The position numbers and the translations under genes are program-made. Source: Bacteroidales bacterium (GTDB lineage Bacteria > Bacteroidota > Bacteroidia > Bacteroidales > JAGONC01). From it: 49,091 nt of DNA. Below the pieces are notes generated by a model. It made no database searches and was not told the origin of the DNA. It worked only from the letters and a program-made list of their open reading frames with translations. Of the stretch, positions 36,291-45,200 are shown in pieces. The first letter of the stretch is position 1, and every line of letters begins with the position of its first letter. Location of the stretch: assembly GCA_023133655.1 (NCBI GenBank), contig JAGLWB010000388.1, forward strand, positions 1 to 49,091. The letters are read 5' to 3'.

Positions 36291-38887
36291 CAGTCAACAT
36301 CTTCAATTTTTGCATTGACAACACATCTTTCAGGGCTTAAGCCATCTGAGAATAAAGGAAGATCATCCCATGTTGGTTTAATGTAAGCTGCTTTACCATT
36401 GAGCCCAGACATTATCTTAACTTTAAAAACTTTTTTCCCAAATGTTGTGATTAACCTGACTTTTTCTCCATCCCGGGCTGTTAAATCCCTTAGTAACTTC
36501 TCAGAAACAAAAAGCACACTCTCTTCCCGTATTGCCTTCATGTCAGGAATCAGGGCAGATAATAAATTTCCCATGTAGTGAAAATGGTTTGGTTCAATGA
36601 TAACCTGGACAGGAAATTTATTGGATTTTCTGTGCTCTGTTCGGTTAACACTCATGAGCCTTTTGCTCTCAAATTCCGCAGTTGAAAAAGACAAATCAAT
36701 AACCGATTTTATTTCTGATAATATCATGTTCGCCCTTTTATATCCAAAGCCGTCTTGCCGCATTCCTTCTGCAATTTCTTGCATCGTTGCCCATGCAGGC
36801 CTGGCAAGCCCGGGCGGTTTAATCACAGGGGTAAATTTTTTCAACGATCGTTCAACATCAATAATGTGTCCTTCTGTTTCAGTAAAACTGCAAAGAGGTA
36901 ATACAATGTTTGCATAGTCAGACGTCTGGCTGAGAAACATGTTTTGCTGGACCATAAATTCCAGGTCGGCCAGGTTTTTGTGAGGCGGCATATCACCCAT
37001 TACAAACAGAGCCCTGATGCCGTCATTTGAAATATTCTTAATCATTTCATTGGCTGAAAGGCCTTTCTGATGAGGCAATTTTGTATTCCACAAACCAGCC
37101 CATTTATTATGATCTACTCTGTTGTGGACTCTGGCAAACCCGGCAAAATAATCAGGGTGGATGCCAACAAGTGTCCCACCGTACCTGTTTCCTTCATCTA
37201 ATAAAAATAATACACGGTTGTTTTCCAAACCACCAAGCAGGCGAGAAATATTGATTAAAAGATTAAAACTATTTTCGCTTTCCGGGCTTCTTAATATCCA
37301 TTCTCCAACAATGATATTGATTTTTCTGCTTTTGACCAGTGTACGAGCGAACTGTTCTATTTCTTCCATTCTGAACCCACCTATGCGTTCCAGCTTCCTT
37401 TGATTTGAATTCTCAAGAAGTTCCCGTACACTATCAGGCAATCTCTTTTTTAAAACGACACTTATATATGCCATCAGCATTGAAAGAAATGAATATTCCT
37501 TTCCCGGGTTGAAATTCACAAACAGATTCGAAAAGTCTGCTGTTCGGTTGTTGTGGGTGTGGGCAACCACGACCTGCTTTCCATTTTTATACGCTTTTCT
37601 GATCCTGTTCTCAACGATCGGGTGAGACGAGTAAGCCTGAGAACCAATTACAAATATGGTATCGGCACTTTCTATCTTGTTGAGCCCGATTGGAGGGAAA
37701 GCATTATAATACTCGTGAATCTTTTTCAATAAATTTTTACCGGGATATGAAAACAAAAGATCCACATTATTGGATTTCATGACCTTTCGGGTAAACTTTT
37801 GAAGGATGTAATTATTCTCAATCGAATCCTGTGCGGAGCCAATCATTCCAAACTGGCTTCCCTTGTATTTTTCGAGATTCCTTGCAATATACCGAATAGC
37901 ATCATCCCATGCTATTTCTACCCACCTGTTCTCTTTTTTAAGGAGAGGTTTATTAATCCTGTCGGGATGGTGAACAATGTCACCCGGAACAAATTTACCT
38001 CTGACGCATAGCTGAAGCGGCGCTGTTCTTTTACCAGGCTCAGGCCCAACATTAATGATTCTGTTACCTTTGGAATTTACATTCATTTTACATCCAACCG
38101 GGCATAAAACACAGGTTGTTATTGTTGAATTATCAGGACAACCAACCCAGCTCCCCATTTTTTCAGCTATCGATCCTGTCGGGCATACATCCACGCAAGC
38201 TCCGCAATATTCACATCCGGCATCTTTTTGTGACTCAAGAAAAGCAGTACCGACGAGGGTTGCATTTCCACGCTGAACAAAGGCCAGCACTCCACTGTTC
38301 CGTTCCTCGTTACAGATTCTCACACACCTGCCACATAAAACACACAGGTTATAATCAAGTTCATAAAAAGGATTGTCTTTTACCGGTTCTAATCCCCTGT
38401 AAGCAATTGGGAACCTGACATCCTTAAGTTCAAGGTATTCGACCAGATCCTGCAACTCACAATCTCCGTTTCTTGTACAAAAATTACATCCAGTGGTAAC
38501 GCCTACCTTTCTTGTACTATGCATATACTCTGAGCAATCATTTTTATCCTTGCAAATAAGACAAGTAAAGGTATGCTCAGAAAGGATAAGCTCAAGGATA
38601 TCTCTTCTGAGTATTTGAAGATCTGCTGTTTTTGTAATTATTTCCATTCCCTGACATACAGGCGTAGTACAGGCAGTTTGGTAGCCTTTTGAATTTTTTA
38701 TCTCAACCATACATAGGCGACACCCTCCATAATGTGGAAGGTTATCAAGATAGCAAAGTGTGGGGATATAAATCCCGGCTTTCCTGGCAGCTTCCAGTAT
38801 AGTTATACCTTCGGACACCATCATGGATTTGCCATCGATGGTAATCGATATTTTTTTGATTTTTTTCTTTTCAATAACTTCAGTCAT
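36290..38887 (-). CDS. NuoG/FdhA-like molybdopterin oxidoreductase with N-terminal ferredoxin domains
   Basis: An 865-residue protein. Domains in order: plant-type [2Fe-2S] (Cys45, 56, 59, 73); a His-Cys3 cluster (His105, Cys109, 112, 118) and a further C-x2-C-x5-C followed by ELQ (134-146); 2[4Fe-4S] ferredoxin (182-192 and 225-235); a molybdopterin Fe4S4 domain (Cys259, 262, 266, 294); and a molybdopterin-binding body with SHPIVENRI, VMGDMPPHKN and NIVLPLCSFTETEGH. At the position where formate dehydrogenases have Cys or Sec before H-G-P-S it reads LLFSYPGKN, so I do not expect formate oxidation. It more likely serves as an electron wire or NuoG-like subunit to the NuoEF and NfnAB partners. 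Confidence 0.8.
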   Translation of the reverse strand: MTEVIEKKKIKKISITIDGKSMMVSEGITILEAARKAGIYIPTLCYLDNLPHYGGCRLCMVEIKNSKGYQTACTTPVCQGMEIITKTADLQILRRDILELILSEHTFTCLICKDKNDCSEYMHSTRKVGVTTGCNFCTRNGDCELQDLVEYLELKDVRFPIAYRGLEPVKDNPFYELDYNLCVLCGRCVRICNEERNSGVLAFVQRGNATLVGTAFLESQKDAGCEYCGACVDVCPTGSIAEKMGSWVGCPDNSTITTCVLCPVGCKMNVNSKGNRIINVGPEPGKRTAPLQLCVRGKFVPGDIVHHPDRINKPLLKKENRWVEIAWDDAIRYIARNLEKYKGSQFGMIGSAQDSIENNYILQKFTRKVMKSNNVDLLFSYPGKNLLKKIHEYYNAFPPIGLNKIESADTIFVIGSQAYSSHPIVENRIRKAYKNGKQVVVAHTHNNRTADFSNLFVNFNPGKEYSFLSMLMAYISVVLKKRLPDSVRELLENSNQRKLERIGGFRMEEIEQFARTLVKSRKINIIVGEWILRSPESENSFNLLINISRLLGGLENNRVLFLLDEGNRYGGTLVGIHPDYFAGFARVHNRVDHNKWAGLWNTKLPHQKGLSANEMIKNISNDGIRALFVMGDMPPHKNLADLEFMVQQNMFLSQTSDYANIVLPLCSFTETEGHIIDVERSLKKFTPVIKPPGLARPAWATMQEIAEGMRQDGFGYKRANMILSEIKSVIDLSFSTAEFESKRLMSVNRTEHRKSNKFPVQVIIEPNHFHYMGNLLSALIPDMKAIREESVLFVSEKLLRDLTARDGEKVRLITTFGKKVFKVKIMSGLNGKAAYIKPTWDDLPLFSDGLSPERCVVNAKIEDVD

Positions 38888-38895
38888 CCTATATT

Positions 38896-40761
38896 CTATT
38901 CTATTACAATAGCATCACCTGCAATGGCATCAAACCGGCAGACCTCGTAACATGCCCTGCATTTGATACATTTCTCCGGATCAAGGTTATGAGGTTCACT
39001 ACGCGGCCCGGTAATAGCGCCTGTTGGGCACACCTCAACACACCGCTGACAACCCGTACATTTTTCTTTAATAACCCTGTATTCCACAAGGTCACGGCAA
39101 ACGGCAGCCGGACAGCGGTGGTCAATTATATGAGCCTCGTACTCATTCCTGAAATATTTTAAAGTAGTCAACACAGGGTTTGGGGCCGTTTGTCCAAGCC
39201 CGCATAACGAACCCATATTGATGGTGCCGGCCAGATTCTCAAGAATCTCAATATCTTCCATGACCCCTTTTCCTTCTGTGATCTTATTCAGGATCTCAAC
39301 CATTTTTCTTGTACCGATACGGCATGGAGTACACTTGCCACAGCTTTCCTGGCTTGTGAACCTAAGAAAATATTTAGCCACATCGACCATACAGGAATGT
39401 TCATCCATAACGATAAGGCCACCCGAACCCATGATAGACCCGGCAGAAGCCAGTGATTCATAATCAATGGGTAGGTCAAGGTAATCTTTCGACAGGCACC
39501 CACCTGAAGGACCGCCTGTTTGCACAGCCTTGAAAGGTTTATACGTTCCTCCTCCGATATCAAATATAATCTCTCTGAGCGTTGTTCCAAGTGGAACCTC
39601 AATCAATCCGGTTCTTCTGACTTTCCCAACCAGGGCAAAGGTCTTGGTTCCCTTGCTTTTTTCTGTTCCATAACCGGCATACCATTCCCCACCCTTTCGA
39701 AGAATATTGGGAATAGTACCAAGTGTTTCAACATTATTGATGGTTGTTGGTTTTCCATGTAGGCCGGAAATCGCTGGAAAGGGAGGCCGTGTTCGGGGCA
39801 TTCCCCGATGGCCTTCTATCGACGCTATCAAAGCCGTTTCCTCTCCACAGACAAAAGCCCCTGCGCCTTCTTTCAATTTTATATCAAAATCAAATCCACT
39901 GTTTAAAATATCCTTACCCAAAAAGCCGGAGTTCTTCATTTGGTCAATCGCCTTGATCAAACGCTCAATTGCCAATGGATATTCAGCCCGAATATAAATA
40001 TACCCAAAGGTTGCACCAATAGCAAAAGCAGCGATCAGCATCCCTTCCAACAAAGCAAATGGATCTCCTTCAATCAACGACCTGTTCATAAAAGCTCCGG
40101 GATCACCTTCGTCTGCATTGCAAATCAGGTATTTGGGGCTACCTTTTGCCTTCCGGCAAAATTGCCATTTTCTAAAAACAGGGAACCCTGCTCCACCCCT
40201 GCCCCTTAACCCGGAAACCTTTAACTCATCTATAATACCTGCTGCACCCATATTAAGTGCATTAATCAAGCCCTGAAATCCGTCTCTTGCTATATAATGC
40301 ATTATATTTTCCGGATCGATGATACCACAGTTGCGCAGAACAATACGCTTCTGATTTTTTAGCATGGGGAGGTCCCAAAAAGATTCTGTACCGTTAATTT
40401 TTCCCTCCGGCGCACCCAGGTGCCCCAGTGGTTTAAGTTTCGCCCCTCCGGTAAACAAATAGTCATCCAGGAGTTTTTCTGCACGTTCAGCATCAACATT
40501 GTTGAAAATAAACCGTGGGGATCCGGGAAGCTGGATGTCGAGGAAAGGCTCCAGGTAACAAGGACCGATACATCCAACTTTTATCAGGTCTACCTTCCTT
40601 TTCGATTTTAACAAGGCTTTCTGTACGCTGTTCCATACCGCCCCTGCTCCGGAAGCTAATCCGCAACTTCCCATGCCAATATAAATAACGGGATGTTGGC
40701 TATGCTGAAGCGCCTGCCATTCCTCTGTTGCCCTTTTTTGTATAGCGAGTATATCACTCAT
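38896..40761 (-). CDS. NuoF/HydB-like NADH-binding flavoprotein subunit
   Basis: A 621-residue subunit. The N-terminal thioredoxin-like [2Fe-2S] domain has Cys33, Cys64 and Cys68 (SCGLASGA, VGCIGPCYLEP). The core shows the NADH/FMN motif GLRGRGGAGFPVFRKW, ICNADEGDPGAFMNR, GAGAFVCGEETALIASIEG and the [4Fe-4S] motif ESCGKCTPCRIG. A C-terminal 2[4Fe-4S] ferredoxin follows (CTGCQRCVEVCP, CIKCRACYEVC). This HydB-type architecture is found in bifurcating hydrogenases and formate dehydrogenases. It overlaps the NuoE gene by 8 bases and is followed by the NuoG-like gene after 8 bases. Confidence 0.92.
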   Translation of the reverse strand: MSDILAIQKRATEEWQALQHSQHPVIYIGMGSCGLASGAGAVWNSVQKALLKSKRKVDLIKVGCIGPCYLEPFLDIQLPGSPRFIFNNVDAERAEKLLDDYLFTGGAKLKPLGHLGAPEGKINGTESFWDLPMLKNQKRIVLRNCGIIDPENIMHYIARDGFQGLINALNMGAAGIIDELKVSGLRGRGGAGFPVFRKWQFCRKAKGSPKYLICNADEGDPGAFMNRSLIEGDPFALLEGMLIAAFAIGATFGYIYIRAEYPLAIERLIKAIDQMKNSGFLGKDILNSGFDFDIKLKEGAGAFVCGEETALIASIEGHRGMPRTRPPFPAISGLHGKPTTINNVETLGTIPNILRKGGEWYAGYGTEKSKGTKTFALVGKVRRTGLIEVPLGTTLREIIFDIGGGTYKPFKAVQTGGPSGGCLSKDYLDLPIDYESLASAGSIMGSGGLIVMDEHSCMVDVAKYFLRFTSQESCGKCTPCRIGTRKMVEILNKITEGKGVMEDIEILENLAGTINMGSLCGLGQTAPNPVLTTLKYFRNEYEAHIIDHRCPAAVCRDLVEYRVIKEKCTGCQRCVEVCPTGAITGPRSEPHNLDPEKCIKCRACYEVCRFDAIAGDAIVIE

Positions 40762-41206
40762 ATTTCTTCAACACCTCTCTGATCTTAATCACAGACATCC
40801 GGCTGTGAATATCATTATTAACCATCATTACCGGGGCCAGCGCACAACATCCCAGGCATGCAACACGTGTCAGATCAAACCTTTTATCTTCGGTGGTTTG
40901 CCCAGGTTCAATACCAATTTCAAGCTGCAAGGCATTCAATAAAAAATCGCCACCCTGAACATGACAGGCTGTTCCAAGACATATCTTGATTGAATTTCTC
41001 CCTGGTGGATTGAAGCGAAACTGAGAATAAAAGGATGTAACACCAAATATAGTGCTGCGCGAAACGCGCAGGTAGCTTGAAATCTTTTCAATTGCCTCCT
41101 TTGATATGTAACCATAAAGACCCTGTGTCTGTTGAAGAACAGGTATCAGGCTCCCCTCATCGTTTTGGGGATATTTGCTAAGTAGGTTATTGAGGGAATC
41201 AGCCAT
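40754..41206 (-). CDS. NuoE/HydC-like [2Fe-2S] thioredoxin-fold subunit
   Basis: A 150-residue protein, the first of the operon. The [2Fe-2S] ligands are Cys76, Cys81, Cys117 and Cys121 (CLGTACH and CLGCCALAP). The N-terminal helical part reads LIPVLQQTQGLYGYISKEAI, then VTSFYSQFRF, both typical of the 24-kDa NuoE family. It partners the NuoF-like subunit. Its divergent promoter region with the zinc-ribbon gene is 336 bases long. Confidence 0.92.
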   Translation of the reverse strand: MADSLNNLLSKYPQNDEGSLIPVLQQTQGLYGYISKEAIEKISSYLRVSRSTIFGVTSFYSQFRFNPPGRNSIKICLGTACHVQGGDFLLNALQLEIGIEPGQTTEDKRFDLTRVACLGCCALAPVMMVNNDIHSRMSVIKIREVLKKYE

Positions 41207-41542
41207 AAAACAACCATTAATTTGATTAAACGGCCTTTGGAAAAATTAATTCCAAATGACAATGCTCAATAATACAATGAGATCCAAAAACAATTTCATA
41301 AAAATAAATAATAAAATTGTTTTCTGAAAATAATTATGCTTATTTATATTTTTTCCAGGCAAGGGACAGGTCGCAACCTGTCCCTTGCCTGCTGCCATGA
41401 AACCATGGGCCCTCATTTATTTATACTGATTTTAAATATATATGATTCCTGGAAATATTGGATATTTTATCAGAAAAAATATCTAAAATTGTACCCCATT
41501 TTGAAAGGTTCAATTTGATTGTCATTAAAACACTAAAATAAC
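41207..41542. other. Divergent intergenic region between the two redox operons
   Basis: No gene is seen. The region is AT-rich, holds the perfect hairpin at 41357-41390, and must contain the start signals of both divergent operons. Near-consensus -7 elements (TATTATTG on the minus strand, TAAAATTG on the plus strand) differ from TAnnTTTG at one base each, so I leave them unassigned. Confidence 0.55.
41357..41390. repeat. Perfect 15-bp hairpin with CGCA loop
   Basis: AGGCAAGGGACAGGT pairs exactly with ACCTGTCCCTTGCCT. It lies in the middle of the divergent promoter region. It could be a regulatory hairpin, an operator-like palindrome or a REP-like element. Confidence 0.75.
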
Positions 41543-42397
41543 ATGGAAGATGTACTGCATGATTTTATATCATTTAACCTGAAATGCTCCATTTGCGGAC
41601 ATTCCCTGATGGATGAGGATCAACTTGTAGATGGTAGGCCGGGTGTTAAATTGGGTATTAAAACATCTAAGGGAGAAGGAACAATTATTTTAAGCTCCAT
41701 TTACGAAAGTTTTAATTTCCGATGTGATGTGGAAATGGATGAAGATGAAATAGTAGAATTCTCCTGCCCTCACTGTTCAAAGAAATTCGAAGGTTGTTTA
41801 GAATGTGATCACTGCGAGGCACCTATGGTTAAATTAGATCTCGACATTGGTGGTACCGTTTGTATTTGTACCCGAAAAGGTTGTAAACGACATTTCCTTG
41901 AGTTCGATGATTTTAACGCTGCCTTATACAAACTGACCTATCTGGGGGAATACAAAGAGGCGGTACCTGAAGGGATCAGAGAAACAGGAGAATCCAAAGA
42001 AATCATCGACTCCGGAACCTTTCTCCATCTTTATTGTCCCGTATGTGATAAATCACTGATCGATAAAGGCCTTGTCAAACTAAAAGTTATCAATGATACA
42101 GGAGAAAGCGGCCATGTATTCCTTAGCCCTTACCTGAATGTATTTACATCAAGATCTACTGTATTCCTTAAAGAAGATCAGGTAGTTAATGACATACAAT
42201 GCTTTCACTGTGAAACCAGTCTGATTAACAAAGGAAAGAAATGCGAAGAGTGTGGATCGCCAGCAGCTAAGGTTGCGATAGCGGCAAGAACGAAATTGAT
42301 TGACTTTTATATTTGTTCAAAAAAAGGCTGCCGCTGGCATGGGCTTTGTAACGATGATCTTCACGATATCGAACTTGAAGACAGTTTGGAATGGTGA
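41543..42397 (+). CDS. Protein with two tandem zinc-ribbon modules
   Basis: A 284-residue protein without a recognised catalytic domain. Module 1 uses Cys15/18, Cys75/78, Cys88/91, Cys109/114. Module 2 uses Cys165/168, Cys220/223, Cys234/237, Cys258/263 and ends GCRWHGL. Spacing is nearly the same in both (CxxC, about 55, CxxC, 10, CxxC, about 20, C-x4-C). The same module forms the N-terminus of the NfnB fusion at 43287. No signal peptide is visible. Being next to a second NfnA/NfnB pair, it may bind zinc or iron and dock to that enzyme. Function unknown. Confidence 0.75.
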   Translation: MEDVLHDFISFNLKCSICGHSLMDEDQLVDGRPGVKLGIKTSKGEGTIILSSIYESFNFRCDVEMDEDEIVEFSCPHCSKKFEGCLECDHCEAPMVKLDLDIGGTVCICTRKGCKRHFLEFDDFNAALYKLTYLGEYKEAVPEGIRETGESKEIIDSGTFLHLYCPVCDKSLIDKGLVKLKVINDTGESGHVFLSPYLNVFTSRSTVFLKEDQVVNDIQCFHCETSLINKGKKCEECGSPAAKVAIAARTKLIDFYICSKKGCRWHGLCNDDLHDIELEDSLEW

Positions 42398-42446
42398 TCA
42401 ATAACACCAGTTAAAAAATACATTATATCAATTTTATAATAACGCG

Positions 42447-43271
42447 ATGTTTCAGATAAAAAGAAAACAATCTATGGCGAAAGAAACGATCATTCGTTTT
42501 GACATTGAAGCACCTAAGATTGCCCTAAAAATAAAACCCGGACAGTTTGTGATCATCAGAGTCAATGAAACAGGTGAAAGGATCCCATTAACTGTTGCCG
42601 ATAAAGATGCCTTTGAAGGCACCATAACCATAATCTTCCAGGTTGTTGGTAAAACAACAGCACTGATGCGGTCATTGAATGAAGGAGACTTCCTCCTGGA
42701 TGTTGTCGGACCATTAGGAAAAGCTGCTGAGATTGAAAATATAGGAACGGTAATAATGGTAGGTGGCGGCACAGGGGTTGCTATCCTGTATCATGTTACT
42801 AAAGCCTTTAAAGACGCAGGTAATCATGTGATAGTGATCATGGGTGCCAAGGAGAAAGAAATGCTGATCCTGGAAAACGAAATGAAAGCTATTTGTGATG
42901 AACTGGTCGTTACAACTGATGATGGTAGCTATGGTGAAAAAGGATTCGTTACCATGCCATTGGAAAGATATTTGAACGAACGTGATGATATTAAGATGAT
43001 CTATACCATTGGGCCAATCATAATGATGAAAAATATATGCAACCTGACAAAGCCGTATAATGTCCCAACGATGGTTTCTCTTAATCCTATTATGATTGAC
43101 GGAACAGGAATGTGTGGCGGATGCAGAGTAAAAATAGGTGGCAAAACTAAATTCAGTTGCGTTGACGGACCTGATTTCGATGGCCATGAGGTTGATTTTG
43201 ATGAATTGATGAGTAGAAATTCCCAATATCTTCAGGATGAAAAAGATTCACTCCTGTATTCAATAAAATAG
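42447..43271 (+). CDS. NfnA/PyrK-like FAD/NAD(P)-binding and [2Fe-2S] subunit (copy 2)
   Basis: A 274-residue paralogue of the subunit at 35481. It has KIKPGQFVIIRVNETGERIP (flavin site), VGGGTGVAILYHVTKAFKDA (nucleotide site) and DGTGMCGGCRVKIGG with FSCVDGPDFDGHEVDFDEL ([2Fe-2S] loop and C-terminus). The alignment with copy 1 is good throughout, including TKPYNVPTMVSLNPIMI. The gene lies 49 bases after the zinc-ribbon gene and 15 bases before the NfnB fusion, so the three form one operon. Confidence 0.88.
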   Translation: MFQIKRKQSMAKETIIRFDIEAPKIALKIKPGQFVIIRVNETGERIPLTVADKDAFEGTITIIFQVVGKTTALMRSLNEGDFLLDVVGPLGKAAEIENIGTVIMVGGGTGVAILYHVTKAFKDAGNHVIVIMGAKEKEMLILENEMKAICDELVVTTDDGSYGEKGFVTMPLERYLNERDDIKMIYTIGPIIMMKNICNLTKPYNVPTMVSLNPIMIDGTGMCGGCRVKIGGKTKFSCVDGPDFDGHEVDFDELMSRNSQYLQDEKDSLLYSIK

Positions 43272-43286
43272 ACAAAGGGTAAAGAA

Positions 43287-45071
43287 ATGTTAGAACAGGA
43301 AGTAAGATTATTAAAGTATAAAACCTATCTAAGTTATTATTGTCCGCATTGTAGCACAACTTTTAATGTTGAACGGCAAGACGAAAAGTCCCTGATCTTT
43401 AATGCTGCATACAAACAACAGGACCTTGTTGTGAAACTTAGTCCTTACCTTGATGTTTTTGACACCAAAACTTCCATCCCGGTCGAGGAAGGTGATATGC
43501 TTGACGACCTGATTTGTCCGCACTGCAAAAAAAGCCTGATTAACCATGAAGAAAAATGTGAGAAGTGTGGTTCTAAAGTGGGCGAAGTCATTGTATCAAC
43601 ACAAGCAAAATTAATTCCGTTCTATTTCTGCGTCAACCGAGGGTGCGACTGGCATGGGATTAAAAAAGCCGATCAAAAAACCATCAGACGGAAGATCCCG
43701 CGCCAGACTATGCCGGAGCAGGATCCGAAAATCAGGGCTCACAACTTCAAAGAAGTTCCTTACGGTTATACATCTGAGTTGGCCCTGTTAGAAGCCGACA
43801 GATGTCTGCAGTGTAAAAACCCGAAATGTGTCGAGGGATGTCCGGTAAACATCGATATTCCGGGCTTCATTAAACTTATTTCTGAAGAACAATTTGATGC
43901 AGCTGCCCGGAAAATTAAAGAAACAAACCTTTTCCCGGCAGTATGCGGAAGGGTATGCCCCCAGGAAAGTCAATGCGAAATTAAATGTATAGTCGGCATC
44001 AAAAATGAACCCGTTGCCATTGGCAGACTTGAACGTTTTGTTGCTGATTATGAGAGGGATATGAACCTGGTTGAAATAGTTGATATCAAAAAAAGTACCG
44101 GAAAAAAAATCGCTGTTATCGGATCAGGACCGGGAGGCCTTACCGTAGCTGCCGATATGCAAATATTAGGCTATGACGTGACTATCTTTGAGGCGCTGCA
44201 CGAAGCCGGAGGTGTTCTCACTTATGGTATCCCTGAATTCAGATTGCCCAAATCCATTGTCAATTTTGAAATAGACTATCTTGTTAAATTAGGCGTTAAA
44301 ATCGAATTAAATCATATCATCGGAAATATTCTGACCCTGGATGAATTACTCGAACATTTTGATGCAATATATATCGGCGTTGGCGCCGGGCTTCCATGGT
44401 TCATGGGCCTTGAAGGGGAAAGCCTCGGCAATGTTTATTCGGCCAATGAGTACCTTACACGTATGAACCTGATGAAGGCTTATAAATTTCCTGAATATGA
44501 CACACCTATGCCTAAAGGGAATAAAGTGGCTGTGATTGGTGGTGGAAATGTGGCTATGGACTGCGCAAGATCAGCCCTCAGATCTGGTTCCAAAGAGGTA
44601 AATATCGTTTATAGAAGATCAAAAAAAGAATTACCGGCCAGAGAGGAAGAGGTTCACCATGCAGAGCAGGAAGGGATTAACTTTCATCTGCTGACCAGCC
44701 CTATCCGATATTTTGGAGATAGAAGAAACATGGTAAAATCCATGGAATGTATACGGATGGAGCTTGGCGAACCTGATGCTTCGGGTAGAAGAAGGCCTTT
44801 ACCATTAGAAAATTCTAACTTTATGCTCGAATGTGACATGGCTATTGTGGCCATTGGAAACGGGCCAAACCCTATCCTCTTCAATTCAGCACCCGATCTG
44901 AAATTGAATAAAAGAGGTTATGTTGAAGTCAACGAGGAAACCGGTGAAACATCAAAAGAGTTTGTTTATGCCGGAGGTGATATTGTGACTGGAGCCGCAA
45001 CCGTAATCCTGGCCATGGGTGCAGGAAGAATAGCCGCCCGGGCCATGCACGAAAAGCTTTCTAAAATTTAA
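43287..45071 (+). CDS. Zinc-ribbon module fused to NfnB/GltD-like oxidoreductase (copy 2)
   Basis: A 594-residue fusion. Residues 1-130 form one zinc-ribbon module (Cys19/22, 77/80, 91/94, 115/120, ending GCDWHG) like those in the gene at 41543. From about residue 150 the NfnB domain begins (NFKEVPYGY), with [4Fe-4S] cysteines starting at 173, 176, 181, 185, FAD site AVIGSGPGGLTVAADMQILG and NADPH site IGGGNVAMDCARSALRSG. NfnB of copy 1 lacks the extension and is 466 residues long. It closes the operon with NfnA copy 2. Confidence 0.85.
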   Translation: MLEQEVRLLKYKTYLSYYCPHCSTTFNVERQDEKSLIFNAAYKQQDLVVKLSPYLDVFDTKTSIPVEEGDMLDDLICPHCKKSLINHEEKCEKCGSKVGEVIVSTQAKLIPFYFCVNRGCDWHGIKKADQKTIRRKIPRQTMPEQDPKIRAHNFKEVPYGYTSELALLEADRCLQCKNPKCVEGCPVNIDIPGFIKLISEEQFDAAARKIKETNLFPAVCGRVCPQESQCEIKCIVGIKNEPVAIGRLERFVADYERDMNLVEIVDIKKSTGKKIAVIGSGPGGLTVAADMQILGYDVTIFEALHEAGGVLTYGIPEFRLPKSIVNFEIDYLVKLGVKIELNHIIGNILTLDELLEHFDAIYIGVGAGLPWFMGLEGESLGNVYSANEYLTRMNLMKAYKFPEYDTPMPKGNKVAVIGGGNVAMDCARSALRSGSKEVNIVYRRSKKELPAREEEVHHAEQEGINFHLLTSPIRYFGDRRNMVKSMECIRMELGEPDASGRRRPLPLENSNFMLECDMAIVAIGNGPNPILFNSAPDLKLNKRGYVEVNEETGETSKEFVYAGGDIVTGAATVILAMGAGRIAARAMHEKLSKI

Positions 45072-45101
45072 CACTTCTCCCATTATCATTATCTTTATCA
45101 T

Positions 45102-45109
45102 TATCTTTG
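45102..45109 (+). promoter_or_regulatory. Candidate -7 element for the second receiver/ATP-grasp gene
   Basis: TATCTTTG fits TAnnTTTG exactly and sits 91 bases ahead of the ATG at 45201, in a short gap that also contains an ATTATC repeat and a 6-bp GGGTAC/GTACCC stem. No -33 TTTG is present, so this is partial support. Confidence 0.35.
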
Positions 45110-45200
45110 CATAATGATGCTTCATTCATATGGGTACGTAAGCCTAAGGTACCCTAATGATGGAACATGTGGTAACATTTATTAATTTCCATATTAAAAC

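Noticed and set aside
36290-38887. Formate dehydrogenase as the product name
   Set aside because: The Cys/Sec site and H-G-P-S motif are absent, so only NuoG/FdhA-like is justified.
45132-45154. GGGTAC/GTACCC stem as a terminator after the Zn-NfnB gene
   Set aside because: Only a 6-bp stem, an 11-base loop and no T-run.
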